From DASSNU01 sp035701265 (GTDB taxonomy: Bacteria; Gemmatimonadota; Gemmatimonadetes; Gemmatimonadales; Gemmatimonadaceae): a stretch of 64,000 nucleotides of DNA. The notes under the pieces were generated by a model. That model saw only the letters and a program-made list of their open reading frames with translations, ran no database searches and was not told the DNA's origin. Position 1 is the first letter of the stretch. Every line of letters begins with the position of its first letter. The translations under genes and the position numbers were made by a program. Below, piece by piece: positions 57,476 through 64,000 of this stretch. The stretch lies in assembly GCA_035701265.1 (NCBI GenBank), contig DASSNU010000002.1:1-64000 (forward strand), read 5' to 3'.

Positions 57476-58549
57476 TCACCCGGCGGTGGTCTCTCCGCCC
57501 AGCGCGGTGAGGATCTCCCCGGTCACGTAGCTCGAGTCGGCTTGCGACGCGAGAAACACGTACGCAGGCGCGAGCTCCTCCGGCTGCGCGGGGCGCCCCA
57601 TGGGCGTGTCGGAGCCGAACTCCGACACCTCGTGCGCGTCCGAGTCGGACGGATTGAGCGGCGTCCACACCGGTCCTGGCGCCACGCAGTTCACGCGGAT
57701 GCCGCGCTGCACCAGATTCTGCGCGAGCGATTTGGTGAACGCGTGGATCGCTCCCTTGGTGGCCGAGTAGTCGAGCAGGTGCGAGCTCCCTTGCAGTCCG
57801 GTGATCGACCCCGTGTTGATGATCGCGGCACCATCGCCCAGATGCGGGAGTGCGGCTTTCGTCATGCGGAAGTAGCCGTAGATGTTCGTCTTGAACGTGT
57901 GATCCCACTGCTCGTCGGACACGTCGCTCAACGTGTCCTGACTTTCCTGGAACGCGGCGTTGTTCACCAGGATGTCGAGCGCGCCCAACTCGGTGACGGT
58001 GCGCTCCACGGCCATCTCGCTGAATCCGGGATCCGTAATGTCCCCCGCGATGAGCAGACAGCGGCGCCCCGCTTCCTCCACTGCCCGCCGCGTGTGCTCG
58101 GCGTCTTCGCGCTCTTCGTTCAGATAGGTGATCGCCACGTCGGCGCCCTCGCGCGCGAAGAGCACCGCCACCGCGCGGCCGATTCCCGAATCGCCGCCGG
58201 TCACGAGCGCGATCTTCCCGTCCAGTTTGCCGGCCGCGCGATATGCGGGAGCGCGGAACTCCGGACGCGGCCGAAGGCGCGACTCTTCCCCCGGCTTGGG
58301 TTGATGCTGCGGAGGCATGGGACTCCGCGGGTACTGCTCTACGCGCGCCTCCGGCACTGTGGAGCTGTTCGTGCCGGCGCCTCCGGCGTTGCGCGACCGC
58401 TCCGTGCGCGAGCCGCTCGCGCGAGCGCGCTCGGAGCGCGTGCGCGTCGTCCGCGTACCACCCTTGCGCTGCGCGGTGGCTGCACCCGCCTTCCGCTCAC
58501 CGCGGCGCGCACCGCCGCCGCTCGCCGATTGCTTGCTCCGCTTCGCCAT
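57476..58549 (-). CDS. short-chain dehydrogenase with basic N-terminal extension
   Basis: A 357-residue oxidoreductase. The first 75 residues are Lys/Arg/Ser-rich and disordered. The SDR core (about 110-355) has TGGDSGIGRAVA (cofactor glycines), NNAAFQ, the Ser in NTGSITG and the YSATK pair (Tyr and Lys), and ends in TGEILTALGGETTAG. This is the group of general stress proteins such as YhxC/YdaD of Bacillus, active on sugars or alcohols with NADP. A GGAGG site six bases before the ATG at 58549 supports the long form. The basic extension could bind DNA or polyphosphate; that is inference. Confidence 0.9.
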   Translation of the reverse strand: MAKRSKQSASGGGARRGERKAGAATAQRKGGTRTTRTRSERARASGSRTERSRNAGGAGTNSSTVPEARVEQYPRSPMPPQHQPKPGEESRLRPRPEFRAPAYRAAGKLDGKIALVTGGDSGIGRAVAVLFAREGADVAITYLNEEREDAEHTRRAVEEAGRRCLLIAGDITDPGFSEMAVERTVTELGALDILVNNAAFQESQDTLSDVSDEQWDHTFKTNIYGYFRMTKAALPHLGDGAAIINTGSITGLQGSSHLLDYSATKGAIHAFTKSLAQNLVQRGIRVNCVAPGPVWTPLNPSDSDAHEVSEFGSDTPMGRPAQPEELAPAYVFLASQADSSYVTGEILTALGGETTAG

Positions 58550-59007
58550 CCTGCACCTCCGGCCTCGTGACGTCCGATCGCGATCCGCGGGCGGCGACGC
58601 GGGCGCCGCGTCCGGCGCGAAGAGGGATCACACCGCGCCGGCGGCGTACGCGACCGCCGCTCTTACCAATCTGCCCCATTTTCGCAAGGCGCACGCCAGC
58701 CGCGCCCGCGCGATGTCGGACACCCGCACCGATGGCCAGCTCCCGGCACCACGATGCCTCATCGCGCCACGCGCGAGCGCAATCGTGTGCGCGCGACGGC
58801 GATCGTCGGCTCCGGCATCGCCACGGCGCGGCGACCGCGCGGAGCCTGCTGGCACGACGGCTGCACTCCGTCGTGAACGTCCCTGCTGCGCGATGACGAC
58901 GGTGGGGGAGGGACCTGGGAGCGAGAGCACGACCCGGGAAGAGGGGTGGAGATGGGAACGCCAGCACGCACATGCGGCCGCATCGCGGCAGCAGGGAGGA
59001 GAGGGCC
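58550..59007. other. divergent intergenic region
   Basis: These 458 bases lie between the SDR gene (minus) and a lipoprotein gene (plus). No supported gene was found. An AT-richer spot (CCCCATTTTCGCAAGG, near 58675-58690) may mark a promoter, without a clear partner box. Confidence 0.45.
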
Positions 59008-59433
59008 ATGATGGCGCTCAGATTGGCGACGCTCTGCGCGAGCCTGGTTGCCGGTGCCAGCGCGTGCGTCTCACACACGGCGCATCGCGGGGAATCACGC
59101 CCGTTCGATGCACCGGTCACGCTCACGGTCACCAACGATCACTGGACGGACATGGTGCTCTACACGGTGCGCGGAGGAACGCGCCTCCGGCTCGGCACCG
59201 TGCGGAGCATGGAGACGCGACGGTTCCGCATCGAGCACGACCGCATGGAGCCGGGCAATTCCGTCCGGCTCCTGGCCGATGAGTTGGGCTCGGACGACGT
59301 CTTCCTCACCAACGGGATCGTGGTGAATCCGGGGGACAACGTCGCGCTGCACCTCACGCAGAACCTGCGCTTCTCGAGCTACGCCATCGACCGGATGGGT
59401 CCGGTGCCGGTACTCGGCGCCCCGCCGCCGTAG
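59008..59433 (+). CDS. small lipoprotein of unknown function
   Basis: A 141-residue protein. The signal MMALRLATLCASLVAGASAC has a lipobox with Cys20. The mature part is beta-rich: PVTLTVTNDHWTDMVLYTVR, RLRLGTVRSMETRRFRIEHD, then DNVALHLTQNLRFSSYAID. This resembles small periplasmic immunoglobulin-like proteins, but no family could be named. A GGAGGAGAGGG region just before the double ATG at 59008/59011 fixes the start. It is a single gene. Confidence 0.8.
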   Translation: MMALRLATLCASLVAGASACVSHTAHRGESRPFDAPVTLTVTNDHWTDMVLYTVRGGTRLRLGTVRSMETRRFRIEHDRMEPGNSVRLLADELGSDDVFLTNGIVVNPGDNVALHLTQNLRFSSYAIDRMGPVPVLGAPPP

Positions 59434-59576
59434 CGCGAACAGCGCCGCCGCCGCAGCGTGCTCCGCCCTCGCCGGGCCCATCCGTGATCCGGCATCGGTG
59501 CTTCGCTACCGGCGCGCCGCGCGACCTGCACGCAGCGGCGCGCTCGATGGGCTGGCGCGCACAGCACCGCGTCGCG

Positions 59577-60026
59577 CTACACGGCGCCGAGGAACGAGAC
59601 GAGGAGGAGTGCCAGCACCACGGTGGTGACGAGCACGTACAGCCCGTCGCGCCGGACGGCGAACGCCAGGACGGTGAGCGCCACGCGGGCCACCGGCGTG
59701 GCGATGAGGAGGACGATCCCGAGCTGCGTGAGCGCGTGCCCATCGCCATGGAACGCGCTACGCACGATGGCCGTGAGCGAGCGCAGATACGCCGGCTGGC
59801 CATGAAAGACCGCGAGCCCCGACACCGTGTCGCCGTGCCGCGCGATCAGCACCGCCGCCCCCACCAGCACCACGAGCGCGGCGAGCGCTACCCCGCCCTG
59901 CAGCAGCCGTCCGATCATCTGGTCCAGTCGATGCTCGCTCCAGCGCGCCTCGGCCGCGGCATCGTGCGTGGCATCCGCCGCGTCGTGCGCAGCGAGCTCC
60001 GGCGTGGGGTTGCGCGGCCCGGTCAC
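59577..60026 (-). CDS. DUF1634 membrane protein, partner of TauE/SafE-type transporter
   Basis: A 149-residue membrane protein with three to four helices: LQGGVALAALVVLVGAAVLIA, LTQLGIVLLIATPVARVALTV (split by loop) and GLYVLVTTVVLALLLVSFLG. The cytoplasmic N-terminus is hydrophilic (HDAADATHDAAAEARWSEHR). DUF1634 genes are often found directly behind TauE/SafE-type exporters, as here. Its GTG start overlaps the stop of that gene (GTGA), so it is probably translated together with it and may be a subunit. Confidence 0.88.
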   Translation of the reverse strand: MTGPRNPTPELAAHDAADATHDAAAEARWSEHRLDQMIGRLLQGGVALAALVVLVGAAVLIARHGDTVSGLAVFHGQPAYLRSLTAIVRSAFHGDGHALTQLGIVLLIATPVARVALTVLAFAVRRDGLYVLVTTVVLALLLVSFLGAV

Positions 60027-60865
60027 ATTGCCCCCGTGATCCCGTTGTAGAGCATCTTGATCGCCGTCACGACCAGCACCACGGTGAACAGCCGCCGGAG
60101 CAGCGTGGTCCGTGCACGCGGCAGCAACCGCGCACCGATCAGCGCGCCCGCAAGCACGCCGAGCATCACCGGGAAGGTGATCGACGGATCGATGTACCCA
60201 TCGTGCAGGTACACCCCCGAGCTGGCCGCCGCCGTCACGCCGATCATGAAGTTGCTGGTGGTCGTGGACACCTTGAACGGCAAGCGCATCACGCGGTCCA
60301 TCGCCACCACCTTCACGATGCCGGAGCCGATGCCGAGCAGCGCCGACAGCACGCCGGCACCAAGCATGATCGCGAAGCCGGTGGGAACGCCCTGCACCGC
60401 GTACCGCTGCATGCGTCCGCCCACTGGATAGGACGAATCCATTCGGAGCCGCGCCGCCCATCGGTCGGGCTCCGCCGCAGGGTCGCGCTCCTGCAAAGGA
60501 CGGAGCGAGCGATACGCGGTGAGCAGAAGCACCGCCCCGAAGAGCGCGGCGAGCACGTGCGTCGGGATGAGCCCGGCCACCGACGCGCCGGCCAGCGCGC
60601 CCATCGTGGTGGCCAGCTCGAGAAACACGCCCACGCGTACGTTGGTGAACCCCTCGCGCACGTAGGCGGCGGCCGCGCCCGATGACGTGGCGATCACCGC
60701 CACCAGCGACGCGCCGATGGCGTAGCGGAGGTCGACGCCGAAGAGCAGTGTGAGCATCGGCACGACGATGATCCCTCCGCCCAGCCCGGTGAGGGATCCG
60801 AGGAGGCCGGCCGCCAACGAGCCGGTGGCGACGAGCAGGGAAAGAACGAGGACGCTCAGGTGCAC
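60023..60865 (-). CDS. TauE/SafE family membrane transporter
   Basis: A 280-residue protein with about eight helices. The typical N-terminal pattern LLGSLTGLGGGIIVVPML is seen, and its inverted counterpart lies in VLSALLGIGSGIVKVVAMDRVM in the second half, with LPFKVSTTTSNFMIGVTA after it. The family moves anionic sulfur compounds such as sulfite or sulfoacetate, or other organic anions. Start: GTG at 60865, just before VLVLSLLVATGSLAAG; the codon has only a weak ribosome site, so a longer form is possible. It is followed by the DUF1634 gene. Confidence 0.88.
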   Translation of the reverse strand: MHLSVLVLSLLVATGSLAAGLLGSLTGLGGGIIVVPMLTLLFGVDLRYAIGASLVAVIATSSGAAAAYVREGFTNVRVGVFLELATTMGALAGASVAGLIPTHVLAALFGAVLLLTAYRSLRPLQERDPAAEPDRWAARLRMDSSYPVGGRMQRYAVQGVPTGFAIMLGAGVLSALLGIGSGIVKVVAMDRVMRLPFKVSTTTSNFMIGVTAAASSGVYLHDGYIDPSITFPVMLGVLAGALIGARLLPRARTTLLRRLFTVVLVVTAIKMLYNGITGAM

Positions 60866-61050
60866 GGCGCAATTTGCGTCCCCGGACACAAAATGCCAGC
60901 CCGGCCGCGCTCGCCGCGGATGCCGCGCCGCGGCCCGGCCATTGCGCACGACTCCACAGGAGCGCATCGATGGAGCGGCTCGCGGACCGGTTGCACCCCG
61001 GCGGTACGCCGGTGCCGCGCACGCACGTTCGCGCTTCACGGAGGGGACAG

Positions 61051-61821
61051 ATGGCAGGTCGACTGGACGGAAAGAGTGCGCTGGTGACCGGCGCCGGCTC
61101 CGGCATCGGCCGCGCCGCCGCGCGGGCGTTCGCGCGCGAGGGCGCACGCGTGATGGTGGCCGACATCGATGAGGCCGGCGGACAGCAGACGGTGGCGCTC
61201 GTGCAGAACGACGGCGGCGAGGCACGCTTCGTACGCGCCGATGTCTCCAGTGCGACCGATGTCGATGCGATGGTGGCCGCCACCATCCACGCGTTCGGCC
61301 GACTGGATTGCGCCTTCAACAACGCCGGCATCGAGGGCGTGCTCGCCAACACCGAAGACTATCCGCGCGACGGCTGGGATCGCGTGCTCGACATCAATCT
61401 CACTGGAGTCTGGCTCTGTCTGCGCGCCGAGCTGCCGCACATGCGCCGGCAGGGGAGCGGTGTGATCGTGAACGACGCGTCCATTCTCGGCCTGGTGGGC
61501 TTCGCGCGCGCACCGGCGTACGTGGCGGCCAAGCATGGCGTGGTGGGGCTCACGAAAGTGGCAGCCCTGGAGTGCGCCGGCAGCGGCATTCGCGTGAATG
61601 CCGTGTGCCCCGGCTTCATCGAGACACCCATGGTCATGGAGCGGGGCGTGCGCGCGGGCGCGGACCGCGAGGCGTACGACGCCATCGCCGCCCGGCATCC
61701 GATGGGGAGGCTTGGACGACCCGAGGAGATCGCCGACGCGGTGGTCTGGCTCTGCTCCGACGCCGCCTCGTTCGTGACGGGACAGGCGATCCCGGTGGAC
61801 GGAGGCTACACGGCCCGCTGA
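61051..61821 (+). CDS. SDR family oxidoreductase
   Basis: A 256-residue short-chain dehydrogenase of classical length. The cofactor motif is VTGAGSGIGRAAA, an Asp at the end of the second strand (VMVADIDEAGG) suggests NAD(H), NNAG is present, and the catalytic set is Ser in NDASILG and Tyr-x-x-x-Lys in YVAAKHG. The C-terminus ends GQAIPVDGGYTAR. The substrate, probably an alcohol or ketone, is not known. A GAGGGG site five bases before the ATG at 61051 sets the start. Confidence 0.92.
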   Translation: MAGRLDGKSALVTGAGSGIGRAAARAFAREGARVMVADIDEAGGQQTVALVQNDGGEARFVRADVSSATDVDAMVAATIHAFGRLDCAFNNAGIEGVLANTEDYPRDGWDRVLDINLTGVWLCLRAELPHMRRQGSGVIVNDASILGLVGFARAPAYVAAKHGVVGLTKVAALECAGSGIRVNAVCPGFIETPMVMERGVRAGADREAYDAIAARHPMGRLGRPEEIADAVVWLCSDAASFVTGQAIPVDGGYTAR

Positions 61822-61984
61822 CGGCACGGCGCCGGGCGCGAACCGTGCCCGCGCCGTGCCGTGCTGCTTCGCACCGCCTGGCGCCACGTCGCGCCACCTG
61901 GCGCGCCCTCCTGCCACCTCGCGCCGCCGCGCCCCGCTGCGTATGCTCCGATGTGCCCTCCGTGGCACTTCGCGAGGAGGAGCG

Positions 61985-62917
61985 ATGGAGATTCTCTACG
62001 CCATTGCCGTCGCCGCGGGGCTCTACGTCCTTACAGGCCTCCGCGTGCTCAAGCAGTACGAGCGTGGCGTGATGTTCGTTCTGGGACGCTACACCGCCAC
62101 GCGCGGTCCGGGGCTGGTGTTCGTCCCCCCAATTTTCGCAAGCATGCGGCGCGTGTCGCTCCGCATCGTCGCCCTGGACATCCCCGCGCAGGACGTCATC
62201 ACGCGCGACAACATTTCCGTGAAGGTGAACGCCGTGCTCTACTTCCGCGTCATGGAGCCGTCGCTCGCCATCATCGAGATCCAGGACTACCTCTACGCCA
62301 CCGGCCAGCTGGCGCAGACCACGCTCCTCTCCGTCCTCGGCCAGGTGGAGTTGGACGAGCTGCTCGCCGATCGCCGCAAGGTGAACGACATCCTGAAGCA
62401 GATCATCGACGAGCGCACCGACTTCTGGGGCGTGGAGGTGTCGGCAGTCGAGATCAAGGACGTGCTCCTACCCGACACCATGCGCCGCGCCATCGCGCGG
62501 CAGGCCGAGGCCGAGCGCGAGCGGCGCGCCAAGGTCATCAGCGCGCAGGGAGAGCTGCAGGCGTCGGAGACGCTGGCCGAGGCCGCGCGCGTGCTCCAGG
62601 CGCAGCCGGCATCCATTCAGCTACGCTATCTGCAGACGCTGGCCGAGATCGCGACGGAGAACAACTCGACGACGATCTTTCCGCTCCCCATCGACATCCT
62701 GCGGCCGTTCGTGCAGCGGGCGGAAGGTGCGGGTGCGAGCGCAGCGCTCACCGCGTCGCCCGAAGCAGACACGGGAGCGGAAGACGCGCAACTCCCTGCG
62801 CCGCGGGCGGCCGATCGAGCCATCCCTCATGCGCCGGCAACGGACCAACTGAATCCGCCGCCGGATGACGTGCGGGCCAAGCGGCCGTCCGCAACCGGAG
62901 CGCGCACGGCTACGTAA
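61985..62917 (+). CDS. slipin/stomatin-like SPFH (band 7) protein
   Basis: A 310-residue membrane protein. An N-terminal hydrophobic anchor (MEILYAIAVAAGLYVLTGLR) is followed by the SPFH domain (about 20-190): RGVMFVLGRYTATRGPGLVFV split across the first strands, ALDIPAQDVITRDNISVKVN, and the WGVEVSAVEIKDVLLP region with the helix MRRAIARQAEAERERRAKVI. The last 70 residues are low-complexity. Slipins oligomerise at membranes and often partner a NfeD-type protease; no NfeD gene is adjacent, which is unusual. A GAGGAGGAG site precedes the ATG at 61985. Confidence 0.92.
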   Translation: MEILYAIAVAAGLYVLTGLRVLKQYERGVMFVLGRYTATRGPGLVFVPPIFASMRRVSLRIVALDIPAQDVITRDNISVKVNAVLYFRVMEPSLAIIEIQDYLYATGQLAQTTLLSVLGQVELDELLADRRKVNDILKQIIDERTDFWGVEVSAVEIKDVLLPDTMRRAIARQAEAERERRAKVISAQGELQASETLAEAARVLQAQPASIQLRYLQTLAEIATENNSTTIFPLPIDILRPFVQRAEGAGASAALTASPEADTGAEDAQLPAPRAADRAIPHAPATDQLNPPPDDVRAKRPSATGARTAT

Positions 62918-63021
62918 GGACGGGCGGTGCGTGAGCGAAGGCCGCAGCGTGGGATCGCCATCACCATCGCTCGCGCCATCGCGTGCGCGAGCGACGGGCC
63001 ACCGATCGCGATCGCGTGTGC

Positions 63022-63603
63022 TCAGAAATCGCGCGTCGAGTTGCGCGAGCGGCGCTCGAACTCCTCGTGCCACGTGCTCGGCTCGTACGACACCCCCACC
63101 GCCAGGTTGACCGTCACGCGGCAGGAGATGCCGTAGCCCACCTTCGCCTTCGGCGTCCAGATGGTGGCAAGAGTCGCCTTCCCCGCCTTGATCGCTTCGT
63201 CCTCCGAGCCGTCACCCTTCTGGTACGGCGCCTCGAAGTTCTCCACGCGCATGGTGGGATCGCCGTACTTGTCCGACAGGACGTCGACCATCTGCTTGTA
63301 CACGCCGCGCGCGGCCGCGTCGGGAGTGGCGAGGACGACGTAGACCTTCACCAGCTCGCCGTGCGGGTTGAACATGAGGTACACCGCGGTGAGCTGCTGG
63401 AGCACCGTCGTGCGGAACTGCAGGTCGTGATCGCTGTCCTCTTCGACGAACGTGTATCCCTTCGCGACGAGCGCCGACTTGGCCGAGTCGCGCGAGCTCC
63501 CCCACGCGAGGTCGGCGAACGTCGGCGTTTCCTGAGCGGGCAACACACGCGGAGTGAGCATCGCGAAGCCGAGCGCGAGGGCCAGCACGAGGGAGCGTCG
63601 CAT
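63022..63603 (-). CDS. exported protein of unknown function
   Basis: A 193-residue protein with signal peptide MRRSLVLALALGFAMLTPRVLPAQ. The mature part begins TPTFADLAWGSSRDSAKSAL, a pattern (FADLAWG, then VKSALVAKGY-type helix) shared by many small secreted proteins, and continues with TAVYLMFNPHGELVKVYVVL and CRVTVNLAVGVSYEPS. A GDGSEDEAIKAGKATLATIW segment recalls proteins with repeated alpha/beta pairs. I cannot name the family. The start at 63603 sits at the signal peptide, with a weak ribosome site. Confidence 0.75.
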   Translation of the reverse strand: MRRSLVLALALGFAMLTPRVLPAQETPTFADLAWGSSRDSAKSALVAKGYTFVEEDSDHDLQFRTTVLQQLTAVYLMFNPHGELVKVYVVLATPDAAARGVYKQMVDVLSDKYGDPTMRVENFEAPYQKGDGSEDEAIKAGKATLATIWTPKAKVGYGISCRVTVNLAVGVSYEPSTWHEEFERRSRNSTRDF

Positions 63604-63925
63604 GGTGGGAAGGGCGAGAGGGTTGTGTGCGCGGAAGGCCTGTGAGGCGCCGGGGCACTGTGGATCGCGTGCATCCGGCGCGGTGCTAACGGGGCAGACG
63701 GGCAAGGGTGCCCGGGTGTAACGGCGGGGGCCGCGCTCTGGGACGTTGCGGCGCTGGAGTCGAGGAGAACGCAGGCGTTCCGCGCGACGGACGGCGCATG
63801 CCCATGTGGCGAGCGCAACGCGCTCCGACCACAGGACGTGCCGCCGGGGCCGGTCGGTCGGGAACGCGACAGCGGCGTGGATGAGCGCGGCGGCGCGTGC
63901 CGGCGCAGCGCCGCCACTGCACGCG
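63604..63925. other. intergenic region near the window end
   Basis: These 322 bases carry no supported gene. They separate the exported protein from the gene fragment at the right edge, both on the minus strand. No clear promoter or terminator was identified. Confidence 0.45.
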
Positions 63926-64000
63926 TCAGTCGAGCTCCACGCGCACAGTGAGCACGCCGTCCCTCACGGACACGTCCGTGGCTCGTGGGGACCGCTCCGC
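63926..64000 (-). CDS. C-terminal end of a gene cut by the window edge
   Basis: The minus strand is open from the window end to a TGA at 63926-63928, giving a C-terminus that reads ATDVSVRDGVLTVRVELD. The final DGVLTVRVELD strand is the kind seen at the end of small beta proteins such as DUF2442 or chaperone-like folds. Too little is present to identify it, and even the reading frame rests only on the absence of stops. Confidence 0.35.
   Translation of the reverse strand, partial: AERSPRATDVSVRDGVLTVRVELD

Overview
The window is GC-rich DNA with dense, often overlapping genes. The gene mix suggests a Gram-negative soil or biofilm bacterium of the Gemmatimonadota type: many Big2-domain lipoproteins, M16/M28/M30-like peptidases, an RCC1-repeat sensor kinase, an FHA/PP2C/Ser-Thr kinase set, and an EF-P whose modification loop reads PGNLRA. 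Envelope lipid A genes confirm an outer membrane. The phylum call is inference from gene content; there is no rRNA in the window.

Layout. 1-9 kb: an edge fragment, a lipoprotein and a TetR regulator that diverge from one AT-rich promoter/operator block, an orphan B12-type radical SAM protein, a Crp/Fnr regulator, and a giant CheB-CheR-PAS-GAF-histidine kinase. 9-13.3 kb: a tRNA-Gly, a tandem universal stress protein, then a run of seven tRNA genes behind efp, all on the minus strand. 13.5-17.6 kb: a tesA-like esterase and ybbA-ybbP-like ABC genes whose divergent start codons overlap. 17.7-22.4 kb: three minus-strand lipoproteins, two of them paralogous M30-like zinc peptidases that share a nearly identical 131-bp patch.

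23-29.3 kb: a tightly overlapped plus-strand cluster of FHA protein, PP2C phosphatase, membrane Ser/Thr kinase with a seven-repeat RCC1 domain, Big2 lipoprotein and TPR membrane protein. This is the best candidate for a little-described signalling system. 29.3-43.9 kb: a TPR protein, a surface lipoprotein, a site-2 protease with CBS domains, an M28 peptidase, an EamA transporter, an enolase-superfamily enzyme with a YagU-like membrane protein, MarR plus ClC antiporter, an MprF-type acyltransferase domain and a paired inactive/active M16 peptidase operon.

44-53.5 kb: a GspE/PilB-type ATPase fused to a degenerate receiver domain, divergent from a six-gene arn operon (arnT-arnB-arnC-arnA split in two-arnD) for 4-amino-4-deoxy-L-arabinose modification of lipid A. 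Every junction in that operon is a four-base GTGA/ATGA overlap. 53.7-64 kb: a DHA2 drug exporter, small membrane/BON proteins, a phosphoribosyltransferase, two SDR oxidoreductases, a TauE/DUF1634 pair, a slipin, two small exported proteins and an edge fragment.

No insertion sequence, integrase, CRISPR array or prophage was seen. Gene starts were chosen from visible Shine-Dalgarno sites or stop/start overlaps where present. Many long open frames antisense to real genes are GC-driven shadows and are left out.
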